From: Argyresthia goedartella
Taxonomy: Eukaryota > Arthropoda > Insecta > Lepidoptera > Argyresthiidae
Assembly (NCBI GenBank): GCA_949825045.1
Contig: OX463815.1
Coordinates: 27,209,356-27,273,355 of the forward strand
Reading direction: 5' to 3'
DNA: 64,000 bases
Shown: in pieces, positions 33,559-44,303 of the stretch
How the letters are laid out: every line of letters starts with the position of its first letter
Position numbering within the stretch: the stretch's first letter is position 1
Notes under the pieces: model-generated
The model's input: only the letters and a program-made list of their open reading frames with translations
Database searches by the model: none
Told to the model about the DNA's origin: nothing
Program-made: the position numbers and the translations under genes

Positions 33559-34005
33559 TTGGATTATTGAAAAATCTATTAAAATACGGCGACTCATAAC
33601 TAATAAAGGTATAAAAATGGACGGAGCAATTTTTCACACTAAGCATTTAAGCAAAAACGATAAAACAATGTTTAAAAAGGAAAATCTATTGGATTACTGA
33701 ACAAAATTATGTATATAAGGATATAAAAACAGAGTAAATAAAAAAAACGGAGAAATTTTTCAGTAGAAGATAGAGTGAAAAATATTAAAAAGTTAATTTT
33801 AGGTATTAATGAAATCTAAAATATGTTGGATTCTTAAACATACCTATTCTTTATAGTACAAACTTACATATACAGGAAATATTTCAGACTGTGGAATCAT
33901 TCACAGAGAGTTATTAGCGATTTTCCTGTTTAGGTAAAAATACCTAACTTCTCGTAGCAAATTTTGTTGGATTATTGTACATCTGTAATCTGTATAACTT
34001 GACTT
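33559..34005 (+). repeat. Degenerate 130-140 bp tandem repeat, about 3.3 units
   Basis: Each unit opens with TTGGATTATTG or a close variant (about 33560, 33690, 33826, 33966) and units 1 and 2 share AAGG.TATAAAAA and GGAG.AATTTTTCA at the same distance. Unit 1 coincides with the right inverted end of the putative MULE. Confidence 0.5.
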
Positions 34006-34203
34006 TATCAGATGCCAAATTTCAGAGGCATGGGAATTTATCGGAAGTCTCCATACAACTTAATCCTCACCGCTTGGACTACTGCAATAGTCAGCTGGTC
34101 CGTGATCGATTGTTTCATCAGAATAACAATTCTGCCCTCATTTAACAATGGCACCCTCCTAGTTAACAAACTATCAACACATTTAACACAATATAGCTGA
34201 CTT

Positions 34204-34745
34204 ATATTCAGAAAAATCATGTATTGAAAATGCTCCCTGCATCTAGAGCTCGAGGTGGACGATACGTACGATAATGAAAAGCGATAACAAAAATTACATT
34301 AAGAAATACTTAAAACTTAACAAATTTATTAAGAAATAAAGCGAAAATTAAGTTACATTGTAGACAGCGTTGCAGTTATCGATAAAGCTCTCCAAAATCT
34401 TGGGTTCTAATGGAGGCGGCAAATACACAGTACAGATGTTTAAAGTCACTGACCCACCATTAGGTTCTGTGATGACAGCTACCCAGATATTCCCATGCTA
34501 CCGTAGTCTCACCGAGCTGTAGGATTTTAAAACCGCTACTAATACACCGCCTCCCATCTTCATCAGGTTTTGATTGACCAGATGAACGATAAATGTATTG
34601 AAAATGTTTACCCTGTTTCCCTACTTCATGAGCTCGAGGTGTACAGTATAAGGGTAGTATGCGATACGATAATGTCTAGTGGTAACAAATACAAAATTAA
34701 GAAATACCTAAAAGTTAATAAATTTCTTAGCAAAAACAAGTCAAC
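34204..34745. repeat. Diverged direct repeats flanking a LINE endonuclease scrap
   Basis: 34204-34346 and 34590-34740 share TGTATTGAAAATG, GAGCTCGAGGTG, ACGATAATG and TTAAGAAATAC. Between them, on the minus strand from 34560 to 34360, lies a piece reading MKMGGGVLVAV and VTLNICTVYLPPPLEPKILE then FIDNCN, a LINE apurinic endonuclease signature. Confidence 0.5.
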
Positions 34746-34846
34746 ATTTAAGTTTATTGAAAAATAGCCAGAAGCGTCAACCAAATAGAATTAAGAGAGT
34801 AACCTTAATCACACAATTTGAGGACCTTTAAGAAGAAATTGAGCAC

Positions 34847-35368
34847 TTGGCAGCAGATTATCAGCGTGCTCAAGCACAAGTCAGGGGACTGACAACCAAA
34901 CTTGAAGCCTTAGATTATATGTCCATATATAGTGAGGGCTATTTTTATCAATTGCAGACAGAACCCGCAGACACTATGAACAGATACGAAGTGAGTAAAA
35001 AGGACCTCAGCATCATCGGAGCTGCTCCAGCTGCAGCAGCAAAGGACAGGGCTGCTAGGATCACTGCTGGACGAAATAGAGGTAATATTATGCCTGGCAC
35101 GCCTGTCACGCCTGTCACGCCTGCTATACCTGGGACGGTTATTGTCATGGCTGCTGCGCCTACCGCGCCTGCTCCATCTGTCACGCCCACTCTTAATGCT
35201 CGGCCTGCACGAACACGGTGGCGTGGAGGACGTCGCCGTGGGAGCATCACGTGCGCCCGCCCCCACGCTTCGCGTACCCGAGGCTGTCGACGAGTTTTAG
35301 TTGACGGGGGCACCCCCTGCCCCCGCCCCCGCTTTGCGGACGACGGCTCTGGTGTCACACACCCGTGA
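34847..35368 (+). other. GC-rich open frame of unknown meaning
   Basis: An open frame of about 170 codons without a good ATG at its head. The front (LAADYQRAQAQVRGLTTKLE) could be a coiled coil. The middle has CACGCCTGT repeats coding Thr-Pro-Val, and the end is Arg-rich. Base composition (35080-35370) is much more GC-rich than the neighbours. It may be a LINE ORF1 piece, since a LINE 3' end follows at 35560. I do not assign a function. Confidence 0.3.
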
Positions 35369-35559
35369 CTCCACACCGCGTGCTCTAAAGGCACATACCA
35401 TCCCAGCCATCGTGAAAGTACAGCGACCTGTGTATTGAAGGACCCTTTCGTAGCAAATTCTAATATAGCAAACACAAGAACTGTATTTTATTCAAATAAA
35501 TTAGGTGCAGAGTTTGGTAGGATTTTGCACAATTGCCTTGTGCACTTTTCCTTTGCAAG

Positions 35560-35757
35560 ATTCAGCCATGAATCACCACTTGAAAGGGAATTTCCCTTAC
35601 TCAAACCATCATTTTAGTTTTAGTTTCTAACTCATTAGTTTAGTTGATCATATTTGATCTATTTTAAATTTTTCACCGTGTTTATGTGTTTGACTTGTAA
35701 AAGTGCATTATTTTTGCCTACTAACAATAAAAATCTGAGCTTGAGTTCAAGTTTTTT
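35560..35757 (+). repeat. LINE 3' end, second copy
   Basis: Matches the inverted copy at 17436-17690: CATGAATCACCACTTGAAAG, AAAAGTGCATTATTTTTGCC and a GAGCTTGAGTT-type tail. Confidence 0.6.
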
Positions 35758-35884
35758 TATATATCGATGTTATTCCCATTAATTTTACCTATTTAAGGCC
35801 TGAATTTATTACATATCTCACACCCAAATACAAAATTTTCTTCAACTCAGTTTTATCACCATCATGAATGATTCTTAATAAGTA

Positions 35885-35990
35885 TTTTGTGACACGTCAC
35901 ACAAAAACATATGTTACAGTGACACAAATGTGACACAAAAGTATCACAAGCTTAACACAAAAGTGATACAAAAGTCATACAGAAGTAAAA
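35885..35990 (+). repeat. Degenerate 12-bp repeats
   Basis: Repeats of ACACAAAAGTGA-like units (for example GTGACACAAATGTGACACAA). A related short run occurs at 25205-25275. Confidence 0.6.
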
Positions 35991-35999
35991 TTTTCGCCA

Positions 36000-36989
36000 C
36001 ATTTTTCTATGAAGAGGTTATAACTCGGTTGTTTTCTAGAATTAGGCGCTGATGAAAACTTTTGACTAGACTACCTATACCGCCGCTAGCAAATATGGTT
36101 AAATGATAATAAAATATCTGTTTCTTACATCAGTAAAACACACTTTTTTGCCACAACCGACAACGACCTTTACTCGCACTATAAAACCTCTGTCGAAAAA
36201 TTATAATGCATTTTTTTTATTGTCTATGGATACTGAGGTTGCCATGATAATCTACCTGAGTTTCACTTTGGCTATTTAAATAATAGGACTGGGGTAAAAA
36301 TCATGACACAAATAAATTGCGACATAATAGTGAAACTATTTATTTTATTTTTAACTGTCAAAAAAACAAGTAACAATCATGTGTTTTTACACAAGTTACT
36401 TTAAACTATAGAGTCTAGATATCTGTATTTTAATTATTTACACTTGTAGATATTCGTAACCTTAGATTGATTAAAAATATTTCCGCTACAACTTGTGGCG
36501 AAATAAAAGGGCAAAAAATAAAAATAACAATTTTGGCGGCCTTACACAGAAGAAGACTAGCCATCCCGTACGAAAAATCGTACTCCAGTAGAAAGAAAAA
36601 AAAACAGTCTATATATAGGGTAGCGTTAGCCCTATTTGCCGGCTATGCCTTGTTTAAGTATAATGGAGTTAAAATTAGCGTAAGTGTATCTCCATAACAT
36701 TTAGAGAAATGGCAATAGATGCAGTTGGCGCTGTTGCCCTTGAATTCTTACAACCTTTTTAAACTATGTTTCATGTATTAAAAATCATAACAACAGCTGG
36801 CATGAGTGAACATTTAAATTATGATCTAACGATGAATAGAGAATATGAGCTACATCTAGGTTGTTACCTATTTTTCGATGTACGGCGATTGCAATGTAGG
36901 GCGATGGACACTCTTCTTTATATTATAACTCTATAATAGTACCATCCAAATGGCTAGCCGGATTTCTACGAAAAGTTATTGTTGGATTG
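36000..36989. other. Non-coding stretch
   Basis: No supported gene. An open frame at 36467-36697 shows no family features. Confidence 0.35.
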
Positions 36990-37190
36990 GTCTTGGCAAC
37001 TTAAGATTTTTATCTCACTGTATAAAACCATAATTTTCATGGTATCCGAATCGTCACTAAAAAGTATTAAAATTGAAATGTGTCAATTCGGACACAGTGT
37101 CCCCATAATTTGTATCCTAGTCGTCAGCAAGCCAAATAGGAGATTCAGCAAAGCCGGCGTAAACGACCATTTTAATAGATTAAATAGGTA
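36990..37190 (+). repeat. Dispersed repeat, second copy
   Basis: Partner of 21690-21810; contains GAATCGTCACTAAAAAGTAT, ATTCGGACACAGTGTCCCCA and CGTCAGCAAGC. Confidence 0.5.
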
Positions 37191-37567
37191 TAACTAAAAT
37201 ATATCAAAGGTTATGGTTTCGCGAAAGAAACAAATCTGAGTTCTGAATTAAAATATTCTTTTAATTACGTCATCCCGAATCTATTTATATGTATTCACAA
37301 AGCTAATGAAAACATTGTCTTTTGCAATATTATCGTAAATAAAGAGCTACAATTGCATCATGAACACTTATAGTGAGTGTATAAAAGGTAAATTGAGATA
37401 GAATATTTACACAAAGGAATAATTAGGTTAAAAGAACATATCTAAACAGATCAGGTACAAAAGGCGATCTAAAACTATCAGACAATAGACTAAAGAAGAA
37501 GTTAAAAGAAAATAAACATTATAATTAAGATTGAGAAATGAGTATCACATGAACGACTATACATATG

Positions 37568-37603
37568 TTTGATTAGCACTAATTGACATTAGTGCCAATC
37601 AAA
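37568..37603. repeat. Hairpin with 16-bp arms downstream of gene B
   Basis: TTTGATTAGCACTAAT pairs with ATTAGTGCCAATCAAA (one mismatch) across TGAC. It lies 26 bp beyond the gene B stop, so probably in its 3' UTR. Confidence 0.85.
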
Positions 37604-37628
37604 TGCTAATCACTGGTTAAGAGGTTTG

Positions 37629-39885
37629 CTAATAATGATGATGGATGACTGGAGGGCTGTTGTGAACCACGGCGTTGAAACTGCGGAGGAAAACAAGTAA
37701 GTAAGTAGGTTCACCAATAATAGCATAACAATGGAATTAAACAATCATTTAAAACAGATAGTGAAGTAAGTATTAAATTACTGGCTAAAAGTGAACACAA
37801 CTCTATATTATTTCGGATAGTGTTTTTGGATTGAATTGAAAATAATAAAAAAAAAATAGATGACAGACCTATTTTTTTACTAGAATGTTTGCCAAAAGTT
37901 AAGGAAAAGACATTGTGATCTTCATCTGGAGATAATATGTAACAATGGAGATGAATATTGGTGAGTTAGGTATCGGGTATTGAAATGAGGAAATTACTCC
38001 ACGCTGAATGGGTAACGTAAATTGATTATTTACTGAAATTGATCAATTTACTGAATTTATTGAGCAATTTGGTTTTTACTCAAAGTGACATCTCATCCTT
38101 CAGTAAGTTATCTCCGTTTTTATAAAATCCCCCACGCCTTATAAAGTAAGTAAGGTACAATGAGTTCTCTGTATATTCTGTAATATGTAGTACAATAAAG
38201 AAGTGTGGTAGCAAAAAAAAACATATTAAAAGAAGACAAGTCAAAAGTATTTTAGTGCACCTTATAGTTCAATTTCTTGGCGGAGAGTCCACTGCTTATT
38301 GCATATTATAGAATATATGGGTCGGTGGAGTCGTTATCGAGAAACATCAACCTTAAGCATGTACTTATTTCATAATGTAAAAATGTTATTATATGGAAAT
38401 ATGGAGCATATTTCATTATTACAATAATATGGATTACTATATTGTGCAAAAACTACGATAGCTTACCAACATTTCTTACTTGTACGGTATGGAATTTAAT
38501 GAGACAGTCATGGTTTGAGTAGCAGTTTCATGATATCTTAAGCATAATATGGAGTTGAGTAATAATTGCAAGATATGTATCTAAAAAAAATTGCATTGAG
38601 TAAAACAAAGAGTACGTAAACGACATAGAAGACGTACATGGATGAAGTGATAGAGTATTTAATTAGTTGAACACCATTTTGACACCAATAATTAGAACTT
38701 TGTACACTATCGAAATTGTACGTGTACTTAATTTATTTTTATTCTCCAACATTATCAGAAAAAGAATACAAATTCGAAAAAGCATTTTCCCTTTTTAATG
38801 AATTCTACATTCTCATTACACCTGGAAGCTGATAAAATATCTGAAAACATGATAAGAATGATGATGATGGTGAAATTGGTGATGATAACATACCCGTTAT
38901 GGTGATCAGCGGTATAGGTGACCTTCCTGAAGGAGCCGTCTGGCTGCAGCAGGGAATACTCGCCCTTCACCACGTCACCATCGCGACTCTCATGATGAGA
39001 CTTGTGGTCTCCGGTGTGAGGGTCCTCCACGGAGTATGAGTAGCCGTATTTTGGGTGCGCCTGAAATATCAAGGAGATATCATCATTTTGTACTTCTTAC
39101 TTCATCATCATCATTCTCAGCCCTCGTTCCCTCACTGCTGGGTTCATGTCTATAGCGCAGTCCTCTCGGTCACCTACCAACCGCTTAAAATTTGAAGGGA
39201 TATAATAAATATTTTGGTAGTTAGGACAGCGTAACAATTTCTTATCTGCCTACGAAGCCAAGGGTCCCGGGTTCGAGTCCCGATGGGGGCAAATATTTGT
39301 TTGATGAGAATGGATGTTTGTACCCTAGTCATATTTGTTTATCTATCTAAGTATAATATTTATCTATATAAGTATGTGAATCGTTGTCTAGTACCCAAAG
39401 TACCCAAGATACAGAGAATCCTAGTTTGGGGCTAGATCAATTTGTGAAAATAGTGTCCAAGGATTTATTATCTCTGTAGGCAAAAAATATGAATGACACG
39501 AGTCATGATCGAAGTGGGATATTTAACCAGGAGATTTAACAAGGATAAAAATAAACTTACAAATTCACCGACATAGTGATCCTCGTGATGTGCAGGAGCG
39601 TGGACTACCGGAGCCACGTGGGCAGCGGCGTGCACCTCATGCAGGGCAGGCGCGTGGTGCAACACGGGTCCTGCGTGCACCGACGTATAGTGCACAGGAG
39701 CCTCATGCTGCACGTCATGTCTCACGATATTCTGGGAAGACACCGCTGGAGCATGGTGCACCAGCCCCGCTTGACACACAGCCAACAACGCACACGCTGC
39801 CAGGACCTAAAACACCGATTTAGGTAAGATCAAGATATGCATAGCAAAATTTAATGGTTTTACGTGCTGCGCTTACTTTGGACAT
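37629..39885 (-). CDS. RR-2 cuticular protein, gene B (four exons)
   Basis: Minus-strand exons: 39885-39877 (MSK, donor GTAAGC), 39806-39561, 39060-38894 and 37680-37629. Phases 0, 0 and 2 agree; about 157 residues. Exon 2 gives the signal peptide ([14 protein letters not shown]) and a His/Ala/Pro/Val arm ([20 protein letters not shown]). Exon 3 is the RR-2 core ([48 protein letters not shown]). Exon 4 is short ([16 protein letters not shown]). A SINE lies in intron 2. The segment from intron 3 leftward edge 38801 through the promoter is duplicated at 62485-64000. Confidence 0.92.
39245..39471 (+). mobile_element. tRNA-derived SINE, copy 4, in intron 2 of gene B
   Basis: Starts at CTGCCTACGAAGCC, so it lacks box A; box B GGGTTCGAGTCCCG and the full body and tail are present. 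Opposite in direction to the gene. Confidence 0.88.
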
Positions 39886-39936
39886 TCTGCTTGAGACAAA
39901 TACCTTGACGACTGGTATGGCGCTGTTAGTAATCTC

Positions 39937-39946
39937 TTTTTATATA
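39937..39946 (-). promoter_or_regulatory. TATA box of gene B
   Basis: TATATAAAAAG on the minus strand, 52-61 bp upstream of the start codon. Confidence 0.75.
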
Positions 39947-41854
39947 ACAAACAAAACATCGAGAGACGGCTAGGCAGGGAGGGGGATCTTAGTCCAGGCG
40001 ATATCCGATCGGATCACACGTAATTGCATTGCCAATCTGTTCACTTTATCGTGTGTTGCAACGGACACTCGTGTGGAGAAAATTGTCTAACAAAGTTTAA
40101 TGTCCATAAGTTTCAGTCAACACGACGTATTGGAAGTCGTCAAGAGCTGTCATCATTAAGGCTAACATCGTAGGCTATTCTCAAGCGCCTGGGTGTATTC
40201 TCATGCCGCAGCATGTGTACAAGATTTGTTTAAATCTAGAACTATGTGGATTTGTTTGATTGCACATAGATTCGGAGTCTTGAACAACTTGACAAATATA
40301 TTTAGTCGAACATAATTATTTGTTAGTACGCGTCAGATGCATTATATTGATGTCATAAGCGGTTGTTGAAACCTCGCGTTTTGTGTACTTGAGATTACCT
40401 CATAGCAGACTTGTAATTCACCAGCAAATTGTAACAATCTATCCCACTACCTACTTACTCTCAATAAACTGATCATAACTGTTTTTTTTTTGAACTTTGT
40501 ATTTTCTTGTTGATACCTACGTAAAATAGTATAATAAGTAATTCATATTTATTCTTGGTGAAAGTTGATCCCAAAGCACATGCGATATGGATGACAGCAC
40601 ATGTTAATTTAATAACCAGTGGACCATTGAAACTATGACCACAAATTGGACAGTAAAGTAACTAACAACTTAACGTCAAGTATGGGGTGGCAGCTGCATC
40701 ATGTTTTTTTGTTTTTTTTGTGCCCAGGTTAAGCCAGTTTCATAATTCATTTGGCCCATTTCTGCAACTATGGAGATGAGACGTAGAGCATTAGTTCGGG
40801 CATCCACGGTGAGCCAGTTATTCAATACTTATTTTGAGTGACAGGGGGCTAGCCCAATGCCGCAGCATTAGTGATATGAAAGTTTCCTCACAGCGTTTTC
40901 CATCTGCGTGACACATATTGAAAATATGATATTTAGAAAATTATACTGAGAAATATAAGCGAATAATTTGTATAAATAACCTATGTGCAAGTCTCACATG
41001 GCTTACAAAACTCCAATTATAATATTGCTCTACATCATGAGACATGAGGCTCATGTCAGTAACTTAGTAGTTTAGATGGGTAAGTGTTCGTTATTTTATT
41101 AATTGCATTTGGATTTATTTGAAAAGAAGGCTAAAGCCTAAACCTATAAGTTTTACTCAAACTTTTACCACGGTTCTAATTGACTCATTAGCTAGCTGTA
41201 TTCTAGTTACTAAACTGTATGGATTTTGGGATAACGTTAATAATGTTGTCCGTCCAGAATAGATTTCAATAAGAACGAATTAAGAAACTAATGTCAAGCA
41301 AACTATCTATTACACAGATCAACGACGATATTTCGGTTTAATTGATAACTTTACGAATACCTTTCAGCACTCTACCGTTTAGATTTTAACAAGTGGTGCC
41401 CTCTATAGAAAACCTGCATATTTCAACTGAGCACAGTCTCGAAAGCTTTCACTTCTCGGCGTCTGCGCCGTATGGGCATGTCTTCGCGTATAATAACCAT
41501 GTTAAAGTGTGGCCTCATAGATGGCTCTGTACACTGAAACAATAATACAATACTATATGAATTATTAACAGGTATTGACTGGATAGACGCCCCAAATTTA
41601 GGTGTACATAAGCAGGTTACTGGTATACAAAATGGGCCATCCTGAAACTTTGGAATGAAGTACCTATACGTACATATGTAGATAACGTGTATTCCTTCGA
41701 ACCTAACTAAAATAGAAGGAAGGTACCTGCTTCTTCAAAGAAAAAACATTGTTTTTAAGATTTCACACTGTTTTACTTCATGGGGCAACTTAGCTTTTCA
41801 CAGGACTTACAAACAAATCAACAAAATATTTTACAACAGTAATGAAATTAAAAC
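39947..41854. other. Intergenic region between genes B and C
   Basis: Upstream of gene B, downstream of gene C. No other gene seen. A TGAGTGACAGGGGGCTAGCC motif near 40830-40860 resembles a piece of the G2 LTR. Confidence 0.4.
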
Positions 41855-44303
41855 CTAATAAGACACATAATAAAATCTTGGTCTGTAATATGACGAAGCG
41901 GGATCTGAATCCATAGTTTCCACTTGAGGTTTTTCTGTATCTGTAGACTCCGCTTCTATGGTCATTTCCTTCTTGGCCATTACAGGCATCATGACCATAT
42001 TACTTGTGTTGAGACTTGCTTCATTGGGCATAAACATTGGAACCATTTCTGGAGAAACTTTGGGTGGAGTAACTTCTAATGGCTCCAGTGCTTCCATTTT
42101 TGGTGCCTCTATCATCTTGACCGGTGCTTTATCTCCCATCTTCGTCGGCTCAAAGTGCATAGCTTTTTCCATCTCTATATCAGATTTTTTAGGTTCTTTG
42201 GGCGTTTCTTCGGATTCAATGACGGGCTTTGGTTCTTTGACTTCTGTTTTGTGCTGATGATCTTTACCGGGAAAGTAATGATTGATCTTGATTCCATTAC
42301 CGACGGGGAAGAACTGTCGAGTTGAACCAGATACGGAATATGCGTGGTCTCCGTGCTTGTTGAAACTCTTGCTGACGACGGCGTTGAAACTGAAAGATAA
42401 TAAGTTTATTAACTGCCTGGAGAACTCTTTCATGAAGACGTTGGATATCTGGAGATTAATGTTAGATTATCAAGTCAAGATGCTACATACATATCATGCT
42501 TGGATTATCGTTAAGGCTCTAGGGTATTTTAACTATGTGTTTTCGGTACATGTTCAGGAAAAAAAAACCAATGGGAAGACAATGTTTATCAAGTTACAAA
42601 CCTCAAATTAATGAAACTCTTTGTCTTAAAAACATATCTTTACTAATAAGTTTTGCGTAATCTTCCCCAATCCGTTACTGTGACGTGAACGCGGTTAATT
42701 CTGAGCTGACTAGATGAATAAGTTGTAGTAAATTGTGATACCTACCCATGATGGTCATCAGCGTCATACTCGACCTTCCGCAGCGAGCCGTCGGGTTCCA
42801 CCAGGCTGTATTGTCCCCACACCCGGTCTCCGTCGCGACTCTCATGATGGTGCTTGTGGTCGCCTGTCTTGTGATCTGATACTGCGTACTCGAACTCGTA
42901 TTTGGGATATACCTGAAAGGGGTAGATTATAAGACTATAAAATAAAAGGGTTAGCTGGAAGAACTGGTATATACCGAACGACCAAACGTCACAAACGACA
43001 CAAACGAGGGGTGTGTCTGTCTGTCTGTCCGTGACACCTTAGCAGTCAAACCAGTCGATGGATTTTAATGCGGTTGTTTGTAAATGGCGGCAGGATTCCC
43101 TGCCCCGTAAGGCGAGGGTGGTTAGATATGTTTTATTAAAGTCGGTTCAGTAGTTCGAAAGTTATCAGCTTAACAAGTAAAAGCGGTCAAACGGGTGGAT
43201 GGATTTTAAAGCGTTTGTTTTGTAGTTGGTGCAATGGTTATAAGATATATTTTAATAAAATCGTTTCAGCGGTTTAAAAGTTATCAGCCTGTGAACAAAA
43301 TTTTTGCCGTAAGGTTATATTGATGTGTGAGGGATTTGTATTAAATTTTAAATTTATAGTTATATTTATGTGTATTAAGGAAATGTCAACGACTACGCAA
43401 TATATGCACAACTGAGGATCTACTAAATAAAGCACTAATGTATATGTCACCGTAAGATTGTCAAAACCGTTAGTTTATATACTAACACGTTAGTTTGTAA
43501 ACTGTTGACAAATTGTACACCAGACCGACAGGATTTAGAATATACGTTTCTTTTGTTTTTACATGTCAACCTATCACGTAGACTATCTGGAGCGTATCTA
43601 TAGTCTTCACCTAAGCTATCGCAGTGTTTGCCCTGGTATTTCCTTTGCAATTCAAGTTTAAAACAGTTCAAAATTTACAGGTTTTATTATGAACAAAACG
43701 GTTACACAGTACAGTTGGTACAGTTTACAATTTATCGATAGTTTATAAACTAACGAGAAAAAACATTCGTTTGTAAACAAACGGTTTTGACAATCTTACG
43801 GTGACATATATAATATATTGTCGGCGCGGTTTGTTCGGTTAATTTTATGTTTTGACATTTTATAATTTCTAATTCATATCTAAATGCATTTTGACGATTT
43901 TGATTGTATTTTTTTTTTAGTTTTGTAAATTGTGTAATATATTTTTTTTTTCATTACGTATATTTAGTAGTTTAATAAAACACACTACATATATATAACT
44001 AGTTGAGTCTGTGGGTCACACGTCCACAAATTAAATAATAGGACATAATCAATAACTTATATCTAAAATCTTTTGTTCTAAGTAAATCATTTACTACAGC
44101 TATCCGCGTCCACGTCCATAAAGTTGTGAAGGACTTACATGAGGGCTGTATTTGATCCATGTTTGCGCCTTTGGCGGATGGTACACTTTGATCACCTGCC
44201 ATCCATCGTCACCTGTATTGTGTGTGAAACTGTTGTCATAGCCATTTCTGTGGTCGACTAACACCGCACCGCAAAGCCCCACGAAGCAAATAGTTAAGGT
44301 AAC
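41855..44303 (-). CDS. RR-2 cuticular protein with an acidic Met-rich tail, gene C (exons 2-4)
   Basis: Minus-strand exons: 44303-44139, 42912-42746 and 42389-41855; phases 0 and 2 agree. Exon 2 holds a signal peptide ([16 protein letters not shown]) and a short arm without the usual Ala/His repeats. Exon 3 is a full RR-2 core ([48 protein letters not shown]). Exon 4 opens [13 protein letters not shown] and runs 178 codons, rich in Glu, Lys, Pro and Met (for example EEPK-like runs, [12 protein letters not shown]), ending [11 protein letters not shown]. The first exon, expected to encode three to five residues, was not located. About 288 residues are accounted for. A fold-back MITE sits in intron 2. 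Confidence 0.85.
43441..43811 (+). mobile_element. Fold-back MITE (family FB), copy 2, in intron 2 of gene C
   Basis: TATATGTCACCGTAAGATTG at the left is repeated as its complement at the right, and pairing continues through CAAAACCGTT with about 30 matched bases in all. Inner motifs include TTAGTTTATATACTAA. 371 bp, no ORF. A partial copy lies near 49425-49475. Confidence 0.88.

Larger units (their letters stand above)
30886..33691 (-). mobile_element. Probable Mutator-like DNA transposon with about 115-bp inverted ends
   Basis: The sequence AATAGATTTTCCTTTTTAAA through ATTTTAATAGATTT at the left end is repeated inverted at 33575-33691. The left copy is split by a DR1 insert (30962-31356). 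Between the ends lie minus-strand exons resembling the Mutator-like transposase group of arthropods. Long inverted ends plus such a gene suggest a MULE. The 8-9 bp target duplication could not be confirmed. Confidence 0.45.

Noticed and set aside
35435..35617. 60-codon frame before the LINE 3' end
   Set aside because: Lies mostly in sequence shared with the non-coding LINE 3' UTR at 17436-17690.
36467..36697. 76-codon frame, Lys-rich
   Set aside because: No ATG context, homology or splice support; AT-rich chance frame.
41958..42257. Plus-strand 99-codon open frame opposite gene C exon 4
   Set aside because: Antisense to a well-supported exon; no family features.
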